Assembly: GCA_002323245.1 (NCBI GenBank)
Contig: DCPU01000003.1
Span: forward strand, 1 to 64,000
DNA from: Mariprofundus sp. UBA1536
GTDB taxonomy: Bacteria > Pseudomonadota > Zetaproteobacteria > Mariprofundales > Mariprofundaceae
Length of the DNA stretch: 64,000 nt
Direction of reading: 5' to 3'
Shown here: in pieces, positions 16,867 through 25,093 of the stretch
Numbering within the stretch: position 1 is the stretch's first letter
How the letters are laid out: the number at the start of each line of letters is the position of its first letter
Translations under genes and position numbers: made by a program
The notes under the pieces: model-generated
What the model saw: only the letters and a program-made list of their open reading frames with translations
What the model was told of the DNA's origin: nothing
Databases searched by the model: none

Positions 16867-17649
16867 TTATTCGACGATGGGGTCGCCGGCACCAATATGG
16901 AAACCAGCATCCACATAATGCACTTCACCAGATACACCAGAAGCAAGATCAGACAATAAATATGCAGTGGTATTACCCACTTCATCAGCTGTCACATTAC
17001 GACCAAGCATGGAGCCACGTGCGCTCTTTTCCATCAATTTGCGGAAATCGCCCACTGCCGATGCTGCCAAGGTGCGAATCGGACCAGCAGAAACTGAGTT
17101 CACGCGAATATTACGTTGCCCCAAATCTTGTGCCAAATAGCGGGTAGATGCTTCCAAAGCAGCTTTGGCTACGCCCATCATGCCGTAACCAGGCACAGCA
17201 CGCTCAGCGCCCAAATAGGTCATGGTAACCATGCTACCACCATCATTCATGATATTGGCTGCGCGTTTGGCGCAGGCCACAAAGGAATAAGCGGAGATAT
17301 TCATCGCCAATTCAAAATCAGCGCGCGTAGTTTCCGAAAAAGGATTGCGAAGCGCATCTTTGTTGGCAAAGGCAATGGAGTGAACCATAAAATCCATCTT
17401 GCCCCATTTGGCTTCAACTTTGGCAAAAAAATCATCCATTTGCGCGTCATCAGCCACATCCATGGATTCAATAATGCTGGCATTTACTTTTTGCGCCATT
17501 GCACGAACGCGTTTTTCCAATTGTTCACCAAGAAAATTGACGCCCAACTCTGCGCCTTCACGGTGGCAAGCTTGCGCTACGCCCCAAGCAATGGATTTAT
17601 CGTTGGCCAATCCAAGAATCAGCCCTTTTTTTCCTTCAAGAATCCCCAT
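16867..17649 (-). CDS. fabI: enoyl-[acyl-carrier-protein] reductase (NADH)
   Basis: A 260-residue FabI of the atypical short-chain dehydrogenase class, reducing trans-2-enoyl-ACP in fatty-acid elongation. The cofactor-binding start GLILGLANDKSIAWGVA is typical, and the catalytic Tyr-x6-Lys pair appears at Y155 and K162 (PGYGMMGVAKAALEAS), with an additional Tyr at 145. It is the triclosan target in many bacteria. It lies between hisH and aroC on the same strand, with an 80-base gap before it. Confidence 0.97.
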   Translation of the reverse strand: MGILEGKKGLILGLANDKSIAWGVAQACHREGAELGVNFLGEQLEKRVRAMAQKVNASIIESMDVADDAQMDDFFAKVEAKWGKMDFMVHSIAFANKDALRNPFSETTRADFELAMNISAYSFVACAKRAANIMNDGGSMVTMTYLGAERAVPGYGMMGVAKAALEASTRYLAQDLGQRNIRVNSVSAGPIRTLAASAVGDFRKLMEKSARGSMLGRNVTADEVGNTTAYLLSDLASGVSGEVHYVDAGFHIGAGDPIVE

Positions 17650-17729
17650 GAAATCCCCTTTTTTAACTTATAACAGTATAAATATTTTGTTGCATAATAG
17701 CAGTATGTAGCAAATTTTCATCTAAAGTT

Positions 17730-18356
17730 TCAAGGCTTCCAGCCAATGAAGCCCTCCAAAAGTGAAAGACCAGCTTGTTGACTTTTCTCGGGGTGAAACT
17801 GCACGCCTAGAATATTGTCTTTACCCACAGCTGCAGCAAACGGGTAGCTGCCATACGAGCAGGCCGCCAATAAATGTTCAGGATTGCGTGGGGCGCAGTA
17901 ATACGAATGCACATAATACACTTGCTGACCTGCGGTGTTTTTAAGCACAATATGTTCATTCCCCTGCGGCAATACCACGTCATTCCATCCCATATGCGGG
18001 ATTTTAAAACCCTGTTCAATCAGCAAATCTGGAAACGCTTTTACTTCACCTTCAATCAAACCCAAACCAGCATGCACACCAAACTCATACGAGCGGGTCA
18101 TCAACACCTGCATCCCCAAACAAATGCCCAAGAAAGGCGTGCCTGTAGCTATCGTAGCTGTAAGTGCGTCGGCCATGCCTGTTTCACGCAGGGTTTGCAT
18201 ACAATCACGGAATGCACCTACGCCGGGCAAGACGATGCGCTCGTAATTCTTAATGGCATCGGCATCTTTCACCAGATCAACTTTGCCACCCACTTTTTCC
18301 AAAGCTTTGGCTACGGAGTGTAAGTTACCCATGCCATAATCAATCAAACCAATCAT
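17730..18356 (-). CDS. hisH: imidazole glycerol phosphate synthase, glutaminase subunit
   Basis: A 208-residue class I glutamine amidotransferase. It opens with IGLIDYGMGNLHSVAKALE, the nucleophile Cys sits in PFLGICLGMQVLM, and the His-Glu of the triad in GVQFHPEKSQ. HisH supplies ammonia to HisF, which makes IGP and AICAR. No hisF or hisA is in the window; hisH is the last gene of this his cluster, so the pathway genes are split. It begins three bases after hisB. Confidence 0.97.
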   Translation of the reverse strand: MIGLIDYGMGNLHSVAKALEKVGGKVDLVKDADAIKNYERIVLPGVGAFRDCMQTLRETGMADALTATIATGTPFLGICLGMQVLMTRSYEFGVHAGLGLIEGEVKAFPDLLIEQGFKIPHMGWNDVVLPQGNEHIVLKNTAGQQVYYVHSYYCAPRNPEHLLAACSYGSYPFAAAVGKDNILGVQFHPEKSQQAGLSLLEGFIGWKP

Positions 18357-18359
18357 GGA

Positions 18360-18947
18360 TTATAAGGTACCTTTGGTGCTTGGAATGCCGCTTTGACGCG
18401 GATCAGCTTCAACGGCCATGCGCAAAGCGCGGCCAAAAGCTTTAAAGATAGTCTCAGCAATATGGTGGTTGTTTAAGCCACGGATGGAGTCGATGTGTAA
18501 GCTAATGCGAGCATGATTGACCACAGCTTGAAAAAATTCTTTCAACAAATCGACATCAAATTTGCCAATCATCGCTTTGGGAAATTGCACATGATATTCC
18601 AAATCGGGACGACCAGACAAATCCAAAACAACCCGCGATAGCGCTTCATCAAGAGGCACATAAGAATGACCATAGCGGACAATTCCAGATTTATTACCCA
18701 AAGCTTCAGACAACACTTCGCCGATACAAATACCGATATCTTCTACGGTGTGGTGATCATCAATATCAATATCGCCTTTGGCCAGAATATCCATATCAAT
18801 CAAACCATGGCGGCAAATTTGTTCCAGCATATGGTTAAGAAAAGGAAGCGGCGTGTTTAAGGAACTCTTGCCTGTGCCATCAAGATTGATGGAAACTTTA
18901 ATCTGTGTTTCCTTGGTATTACGCTCAATGCTCGCCACTCGACTCAT
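18360..18947 (-). CDS. hisB: imidazoleglycerol-phosphate dehydratase
   Basis: A 195-residue monofunctional HisB, without the histidinol-phosphatase domain found in enterobacterial HisB. The internal repeat with metal-binding His clusters is visible: HMLEQICRHGLIDMDI and DIDDHHTVEDIGICIGE, and later VNHARISLHIDSIRG with LNNHHIAETIFKAFGRALR. It dehydrates IGP to imidazole-acetol phosphate. A histidinol-phosphatase must be encoded elsewhere. It overlaps hisC by four bases. Confidence 0.97.
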   Translation of the reverse strand: MSRVASIERNTKETQIKVSINLDGTGKSSLNTPLPFLNHMLEQICRHGLIDMDILAKGDIDIDDHHTVEDIGICIGEVLSEALGNKSGIVRYGHSYVPLDEALSRVVLDLSGRPDLEYHVQFPKAMIGKFDVDLLKEFFQAVVNHARISLHIDSIRGLNNHHIAETIFKAFGRALRMAVEADPRQSGIPSTKGTL

Positions 18948-19978
18948 GCCAAAATCTCCTTCATTGCCATTATAAATGCTTCATTTTCTTCAACTTTACC
19001 AATGGTGACGCGCAAACATTGGCGCAACAAAGGATGATAGCTATGCATATTCTTAATCAGAATGCCTTTTTCTAACAATTGTTCAAATACCGTATTGGCA
19101 TCATCAACGCGAAACAACAAAAAGTTTGCTTCAGAAGCAAACACTTCCACGCCTTTCATGCTTTTCAGTTTTTTTGCAACCTTTGTCCGCTCATCTTTAA
19201 TGATGGACACTTGCGCATCAAATAAGGCCGAATGGTCCAAGAAAAACGAAGCAGTAGATTGGGTTAAGCTATTAATATTATATGGCATTCTCACCTTATT
19301 CAAATGGGCAATCACATCCGCGTCACCCACAAGGTAACCTAGGCGCAGCCCAGCAAAGCCCATTTTAGAAAATGTGCGCAATACCAACACATTTTTACCC
19401 ACAAGCGACAAATGATCATGACTTGCAAAAGGGAAATATGCTTCATCAATCACTACCATACCGCGGAAATATTCAGCAATCTTTTTCACTGCCTCAAATG
19501 ACCACATATTGCCTGTTGGGTTGTTCGGGCAGGCTAAAAACACAATGGCAGCTTTCTCACGTGTACACGCTTTTAAAAAACGATCCGGATTCAAATCAAA
19601 GTCAGCAGTGAGGGAAACAGATGCTGTATCTCGGCGCAGCCAGCGTGAGACCGTATCATACATCACAAAAGTTGGTGCAGGCGTTAAGCAGGCCCCTTTA
19701 TCTGCTGCTAGCAGCAACATCTGTATAATTTCATCCGAGCCATTGCCCAATAAAATTTGCTCAGGCGACACACCATCACGCGCTGCAATTTTTTCACGCA
19801 ACGCCAGCATACTGGCATCGGGATAACGGTTCACATGCGTCTGCGATAAATGCGCAGCCCAATGAATACGAAACTCTTCAGGCAGCTCAAATGGATTTTC
19901 CATGGCATCCAGCTTAATGAGGCCATCACTATCTTGCACATGATACGCCGACAATGAGCGTATATCAGATCGAATCAT
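18944..19978 (-). CDS. hisC: histidinol-phosphate aminotransferase
   Basis: A 344-residue fold-type I PLP enzyme. Markers are FLACPNNPTGNMW, the VIDEAYFPFA block with the cofactor-contacting Asp and Tyr, and the PLP lysine in LRTFSKMGFAGLRLGYLVG. It converts imidazole-acetol phosphate and glutamate to histidinol phosphate. It sits four bases after hisD and overlaps hisB, so it is translationally coupled within the his operon. Confidence 0.97.
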   Translation of the reverse strand: MIRSDIRSLSAYHVQDSDGLIKLDAMENPFELPEEFRIHWAAHLSQTHVNRYPDASMLALREKIAARDGVSPEQILLGNGSDEIIQMLLLAADKGACLTPAPTFVMYDTVSRWLRRDTASVSLTADFDLNPDRFLKACTREKAAIVFLACPNNPTGNMWSFEAVKKIAEYFRGMVVIDEAYFPFASHDHLSLVGKNVLVLRTFSKMGFAGLRLGYLVGDADVIAHLNKVRMPYNINSLTQSTASFFLDHSALFDAQVSIIKDERTKVAKKLKSMKGVEVFASEANFLLFRVDDANTVFEQLLEKGILIKNMHSYHPLLRQCLRVTIGKVEENEAFIMAMKEILA

Positions 19979-19981
19979 GAT

Positions 19982-21289
19982 TTATCCTTTATTGTTGTGC
20001 GCTAAACGCAATTCAAGCGTCAAGGCATGGCACTGCAAACCTTCGCGGTGCGCCAGATGTGCTGCTGCAAAACCAATAGCAGCCACACCTTCTGGGGTGG
20101 AGCGAATGATACTGGTGCGTTTTTGAAAGTCATACACACCCAAAGGAGATGAAAAACGTGCCGTACGGTTAGTAGGCAACACATGGTTAGGACCTGCAAT
20201 ATAATCGCCCAAAGCTTCCGGCACAAAATGGCCCAAAAAGATGGCACCGGCATGTTTAATCTTCGGCAACATCGCATCGGGATCGTCCAAAGCTAATTCC
20301 AAATGCTCAGGCGCAATGATATTCACAGCTTCTGCTGCTTCATCGAAATCAGAGACCAAAATCAACGCGCCATGTGCCTCAACCGAAGCTCTAGCAATGG
20401 CTGCGCGCGGCAACACTTGCAAATGTTTTTCAATGGCTTCATCCACAGCATCAATCAAGCCAGCATCGGTGGTGATAAAAATACTTTGTGCCGCTTCATC
20501 GTGTTCGGCTTGCGATAAGAAATCTGCTGCCAACCATTCCGGATGACCACCATCAGCCACCACAACAATTTCAGATGGACCAGCAATCATATCAATGCCA
20601 CAGGTACCAAACACTTGGCGTTTGGCAGCGGCCACAAATTTATTTCCTGGACCAACAATTTTATCCACAGCAGGGATGGTTTCCGTGCCATACGCAAGCG
20701 CCGCAATGGCTTGCGCACCACCAACTGCAAAACCAAGTTCTACGCCAGAAACAAAAGCTGCAGCCAAAACCAAATCGTTCATCTCACCAGCTGGTGTTGG
20801 CACCACCATCACAATCTTTTCCACACCAGCTACGAAAGCAGGCACAGCATTCATCAATACTGAAGATGGATAAGCAGCTTTTCCGCCTGGTACATACAAA
20901 CCCACGCTGTCCAAAGCCGTCACTTTCTGACCAAGTGATAAGCCAGCATCATCGGTATACATCCAATCTTTTTGCACTTGGCGTTCATGATAAGCACGAA
21001 TACGATCCACTGCTAATTGCAGCGCATCACGATCTTCTTGGGACACATCTTTCCACGCCTGTTCCATGCGCGCACGAGTGATGACCATATTTTCAGTCGT
21101 GCAATCCCAACCATCAAATTTGGCTGTGTATTCACACAACGCTGCGTTGCCGCGTTTTTTAACATCGGCCAAAATATCGCCCACAAGGTTTTGCACATCA
21201 GCGCCGGTATCGGTTTCACGGGATAGCAAAGCATCCAACTGCAATTTATAATCAGCTTGTTTGGAGTTTAAGCGCAAAATTTTACTCAC
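19982..21289 (-). CDS. hisD: histidinol dehydrogenase
   Basis: A 435-residue zinc enzyme for the last two oxidations to histidine. Typical blocks are VGLYVPGGKAAYPSSVLMNA, then GGAQAIAALAYGTETIPAVD and KIVGPGNKFVAAAKRQVFG, the LSQAEHDEAAQSIFIT stretch, and PEHLELALDD with the zinc ligands. It overlaps hisG by four bases and precedes hisC. Confidence 0.97.
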   Translation of the reverse strand: MSKILRLNSKQADYKLQLDALLSRETDTGADVQNLVGDILADVKKRGNAALCEYTAKFDGWDCTTENMVITRARMEQAWKDVSQEDRDALQLAVDRIRAYHERQVQKDWMYTDDAGLSLGQKVTALDSVGLYVPGGKAAYPSSVLMNAVPAFVAGVEKIVMVVPTPAGEMNDLVLAAAFVSGVELGFAVGGAQAIAALAYGTETIPAVDKIVGPGNKFVAAAKRQVFGTCGIDMIAGPSEIVVVADGGHPEWLAADFLSQAEHDEAAQSIFITTDAGLIDAVDEAIEKHLQVLPRAAIARASVEAHGALILVSDFDEAAEAVNIIAPEHLELALDDPDAMLPKIKHAGAIFLGHFVPEALGDYIAGPNHVLPTNRTARFSSPLGVYDFQKRTSIIRSTPEGVAAIGFAAAHLAHREGLQCHALTLELRLAHNNKG

Positions 21290-21969
21290 GATTTTTTTTC
21301 CTCTCTCTCTTTTACGGCCTGACGCAAATGGTCAATCACGGCTTGTACAGGTTCTTTTTTGGTGACAAAACTGGCTGGGTTGGCAATCAAACGGCTGGAG
21401 ATATCAAACAAGGTGCTTTCCTCAATCAAACCATTGGCTTTAAGGGTACTGCCTGTTTCCACCAAATCCACGATACGGTCAGCCATGCCCACAAGTGGCG
21501 CTAGTTCCATACCACCATACAAATGGATGATATCCGCTTGCAGGCCTTGTTCGCGATAGTATTGCTCAGCCAAATAATCATATTTGGTGGCAATACGAAT
21601 CCTACCACCAAAAGCAGCCGACTTTCCTGATTCCACAGCTTCTTTTGGCCCACAAACACACAAACGACACTTACCAATTTGCAAATCCAATGGCTCAAAC
21701 ACATGAGGCCTATGCTCAAGCAATAAATCACGGCCTGAAATACCCAAATCCGCCGCGCCGCGCTCCACATAAGTGCACACATCCGCAGCACGGATAATCA
21801 GATAGCGAATATCAAAACCAAACCAGTTTTTTGGGCCGTCCACCATCAGCTTGCGTGTGGTTTGCACATCTTCTTCAGGCATCAAGCCAGCAAATTCAAG
21901 CAAAGGCAGCGTTTGCTCAAGAATACGTCCCTTGGACAAGGCGATGGTTAATATGGCTTGCTCAGACAT
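21286..21969 (-). CDS. hisG: ATP phosphoribosyltransferase, short form
   Basis: A 227-residue HisG catalysing the first committed step of histidine synthesis. The catalytic region is recognisable: TIALSKGRILEQTLPLLEFA, VERGAADLGISGRDLL, and the PRPP-binding loop IVDLVETGSTLKANGL. It lacks the C-terminal regulatory domain of the about 300-residue long form, so it should need the HisRS-like partner HisZ for activity and feedback control; hisZ is not in the window. It is the first his gene here, 45 bases after murA. Confidence 0.96.
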   Translation of the reverse strand: MSEQAILTIALSKGRILEQTLPLLEFAGLMPEEDVQTTRKLMVDGPKNWFGFDIRYLIIRAADVCTYVERGAADLGISGRDLLLEHRPHVFEPLDLQIGKCRLCVCGPKEAVESGKSAAFGGRIRIATKYDYLAEQYYREQGLQADIIHLYGGMELAPLVGMADRIVDLVETGSTLKANGLIEESTLFDISSRLIANPASFVTKKEPVQAVIDHLRQAVKEREEKKS

Positions 21970-22014
21970 GGTTACTTATATCCCTTCGCTACACTTTTAT
22001 TCTTATACGCATTT

Positions 22015-23274
22015 TTAAACATACTGGCGCTCAATATTGGCGCCCAATCCGCGCATTTTCTCTTCAATACGTTCATAACCACGGTCGATATGATACACCC
22101 GCGAAATCACTGTTTCGCCTTGGGCGGCAAGCCCTGCCAACACCAATGATGCTGAAGCCCGTAAATCGGTAGCCATCACAGGTGCGCCCGATAACGCTTT
22201 GATACCTTTGACAGCAGCGGTATGGCCATCAAGCTGAATGTTTGCGCCCATACGCACCAATTCTTGCACATGCATAAAACGGTTTTCAAAAATCGTTTCC
22301 GAAATCAGCGATGTACCTTCAGCCACACACATCATGGCCATAAATTGCGCTTGCAAATCAGTTGGGAATCCTGGATGCGGCATGGTATGAAAATTCACTG
22401 CCTTTAAGCGCCCTTGGCTAGCACAACGAATCCAATCCTTTCCTGTTTCCACAATCGCGCCAGCTTCTTTGACCCGCGCTAGAAATGCATCCAACATTCT
22501 AGGGTCGGTATCGGTCACTGTCACATCACCCTGGGTAATCAAACCAGCAGCCAGATAAGTGGCTGTTTCAATACGGTCGGCAATGGTATAAATATCCCCA
22601 CCACTTATACTATTCACGCCTTGAATGGTGATGCGATCAGTGCCATCGCCTTCAATCTTGGCGCCAAGGGTGCGCAATGAGTCAGCAAGGTTGACCACTT
22701 CAGGCTCGCGCGCAGCATTTTCAATGACTGTCTCACCATCGGCAAGCACAGCAGCCATCATCAAGTTTTCAGTTCCAGTTACCGTGACCTGGTCAAAAAC
22801 AATACGTCCGCCTTTTAATCCGTGTGGCGCTTTGGCAATGACATTACCATGAGAAACTTCAATAGTTGCGCCCATCACTTCCAAACCCTTGAGATGCAAA
22901 TCAATGGGACGCGCACCAATAGCGCATCCACCTGGCAAACTCACAGTTGCTTGACCAAAACGCACCAGCAATGGGCCAAGCACTAACGAGGATGCGCGCA
23001 TGGTTTTCACCATTTCATACGGGGCTTCGGGGCGATTGGCTTTACGTGTGTCGATATGCAGACAATTTTGGTCGTCATAAGCTACTTCAGCGCCCTGCCA
23101 AGCCAACAAATTGGTCATGGTAGAGATATCGTTAAGGTGTGGGATACGATGTAAAGTAACGGGGCCATCGGCAAGAATCGCAGCAGCAAGCAAAGGCAGG
23201 GCTGCATTTTTTGCACCACTGCTTTCCACCGTACCGACGAGCGGTGTTCCGCCCTGAATTACAATATTTTCCAT
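22015..23274 (-). CDS. murA: UDP-N-acetylglucosamine 1-carboxyvinyltransferase
   Basis: A 419-residue MurA, the first committed step of peptidoglycan synthesis: transfer of enolpyruvate from PEP to UDP-GlcNAc in the cytoplasm. The active-site Cys (C117) is present in SLPGGCAIGARPIDLHLKGL, so the enzyme should be fosfomycin-sensitive. GAKNAALPLLAAAIL near residue 20 carries the conserved Lys and Asn. It is upstream of hisG on the same strand, a pairing common in proteobacteria. Confidence 0.97.
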   Translation of the reverse strand: MENIVIQGGTPLVGTVESSGAKNAALPLLAAAILADGPVTLHRIPHLNDISTMTNLLAWQGAEVAYDDQNCLHIDTRKANRPEAPYEMVKTMRASSLVLGPLLVRFGQATVSLPGGCAIGARPIDLHLKGLEVMGATIEVSHGNVIAKAPHGLKGGRIVFDQVTVTGTENLMMAAVLADGETVIENAAREPEVVNLADSLRTLGAKIEGDGTDRITIQGVNSISGGDIYTIADRIETATYLAAGLITQGDVTVTDTDPRMLDAFLARVKEAGAIVETGKDWIRCASQGRLKAVNFHTMPHPGFPTDLQAQFMAMMCVAEGTSLISETIFENRFMHVQELVRMGANIQLDGHTAAVKGIKALSGAPVMATDLRASASLVLAGLAAQGETVISRVYHIDRGYERIEEKMRGLGANIERQYV

Positions 23275-23490
23275 CCATCACCACCTTCATAAAGAGGCGC
23301 AGGGTAACGTCATCAAGCTATACTCACAAGCAAGCTCGTCCTCAAAGTGCAGCATCAACGCCGTAAAGCTGAGAACATTTGCCTCAATGGAATTGAAAAC
23401 ATACATTTGGGGAAAATTACCAGTGTGCCCTGATGCGCTCATTCATCATGCCTGCACCCTATACCGCAGCTTTTAAGGAGAACGAACACC

Positions 23491-24312
23491 ATGAATCATT
23501 TACAGCAAGTCATTGAAAAAGCATGGGATACACGCAACGAGTGGGACATGCACAATGTTACTGCAGAAATTCGTGAATCTATCGAGCAAGCCATTAATCT
23601 ACTCGACGCAGGTGGCGTCCGCGTTGCTGAGCGCAAAGCAGATGGCACATGGCACACCAATGAATGGCTTAAAAAAGCAGTACTTTTGTTCTTCAAAATT
23701 CACGATAACCAAGTGATTCATGGCGCTGGCACCACCTATTACGATAAAGTGCCACAAAAATTCGCTGATTGGGGCGAAGACATGTTCCGCAAAGGCGGCA
23801 TGCGCGTAGTCCCCAACGCTACAGTTCGTAAAGGTACTTATATTGCTCCCAAAGTGGTGCTGATGCCTTCGTATGTAAATATAGGCGCTTATGTCGATGA
23901 AGGCACCATGGTAGACACATGGTCAACTGTAGGCTCATGCGCGCAAATTGGTAAAAACGTGCATTTATCAGGCGGCGTAGGCATCGGCGGTGTGCTCGAG
24001 CCATTGCAAGCCACACCAACTATTATTGAAGACAATTGTTTTATTGGCGCACGCTCTGAAATCGTTGAAGGTGTCATCGTTCGCGAGGGTTCAGTGATTT
24101 CAATGGGTGTGTATATCGGCAAATCCACTCGCATCGTCAATCGCGCCACTGGGGAAATCACCTATGGTGAAGTACCGCCTTATTCAGTAGTTGTATCTGG
24201 CTCAATGCCTGGAGCTTCTGGCGGACCAAACCTTTACTGCGCTGTAATTGTAAAGCAAGTAGATGAAAAAACACGCTCTAAAACTGCAATCACAGAATTA
24301 TTGCGCGAATAA
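23491..24312 (+). CDS. dapD: 2,3,4,5-tetrahydropyridine-2,6-dicarboxylate N-succinyltransferase
   Basis: A 273-residue left-handed beta-helix acyltransferase using succinyl-CoA in the lysine/diaminopimelate pathway. Hexapeptide repeats run from GTYIAPKVVLMPSYVNIGAY through GGVGIGGVLEPLQATPTIIE to GVYIGKSTRIVN. AAGGAG lies nine bases before the ATG. DapC, which acts two steps later in the same succinylase branch, is about 6 kb away on the other strand, with the signalling block between them. Confidence 0.97.
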   Translation: MNHLQQVIEKAWDTRNEWDMHNVTAEIRESIEQAINLLDAGGVRVAERKADGTWHTNEWLKKAVLLFFKIHDNQVIHGAGTTYYDKVPQKFADWGEDMFRKGGMRVVPNATVRKGTYIAPKVVLMPSYVNIGAYVDEGTMVDTWSTVGSCAQIGKNVHLSGGVGIGGVLEPLQATPTIIEDNCFIGARSEIVEGVIVREGSVISMGVYIGKSTRIVNRATGEITYGEVPPYSVVVSGSMPGASGGPNLYCAVIVKQVDEKTRSKTAITELLRE

Positions 24313-24458
24313 ATAAAATTTGACGGAAAATCTTGAAAACCGCTATGCCAAAAAGCAGTTGAAAGGTTTTCTTGGTTTTTCGAGAATTTGATGGCTATAT
24401 TTCGAACTCTTAATCTTTTTTAATGCAAAAAGAATGTTTCACCGTGGGGGAAAAAATC

Positions 24459-25076
24459 ATGTCCAATTTGAATGAAGATAAGCAACCAGAGACACCAGTC
24501 CAAACCAATAAAGGGGCTGGCAATGTTGAGCAAATTCGTGAAATCTTGCTAGGCTCAAAAAGCGGCATGCATGACAAGAGCTACGGCTCAGGACAAATTC
24601 TTCGCGAACTTGAAAAGCGCTTCGACCGACTTGAAGATCGTGTAAACAGCGAAAACCGTACCCTACGTAGTGAAACCAACAGCCGTTTGGATGCCTTGGA
24701 ATCTTATATCAAAGAAGAAATAGAAAGCATGCAAGATGTGATTTCAAATGAGCGCAAAGAGCGCGAAGAAAACCAAAGCAGCGTCAACGAAAAAATTGCC
24801 AAAGCTTCTGCTGAAGCTGATCGCAAACACAGTCTTGCTTTGGAAAAAATCAATCAAAGCAAAGCTGAGTCTCGCAATAGCATGCTGGATCAATCCAAAT
24901 CATTACTGACTGAAATCCAAGTGGTTCGCGATACACTCACCAGTGCTATCAACCGCTCACATGATGAACTGCACATGGATAAAACGGATCGCAAAGCTTT
25001 AGCCAATATGTTTAATGAACTCGCACTTAGCCTTAATGGTGAGTTTGATGTGACCAGACATGGAGATAAATACTAA
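24459..25076 (+). CDS. coiled-coil cytoplasmic protein of the GTPase/cAMP block
   Basis: I do not recognise a named family. About 205 residues, highly charged and helical: a flexible N-terminus, a conserved-looking patch (VEQIREILLGSKSGMHDKSY), then a long heptad-rich helix from about residue 50 to 170 (RELEKRFDRLEDRV onward), and a final segment DRKALANMFNELALSL. No signal or membrane segment. The ATG at 24459 is preferred because GGGGG lies eight bases upstream; an upstream in-frame ATG at 24423 lacks a site. It is 17 bases before the BON-repeat membrane protein and in the same direction, so it is probably a partner, perhaps a scaffold or effector of the GTPase. The patch VEQIREILLG echoes MEQLRDLLFH in the next protein, suggesting a shared docking motif. 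Confidence 0.75.
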   Translation: MSNLNEDKQPETPVQTNKGAGNVEQIREILLGSKSGMHDKSYGSGQILRELEKRFDRLEDRVNSENRTLRSETNSRLDALESYIKEEIESMQDVISNERKEREENQSSVNEKIAKASAEADRKHSLALEKINQSKAESRNSMLDQSKSLLTEIQVVRDTLTSAINRSHDELHMDKTDRKALANMFNELALSLNGEFDVTRHGDKY

Positions 25077-25093
25077 GGCCAAACAAAACTTTT

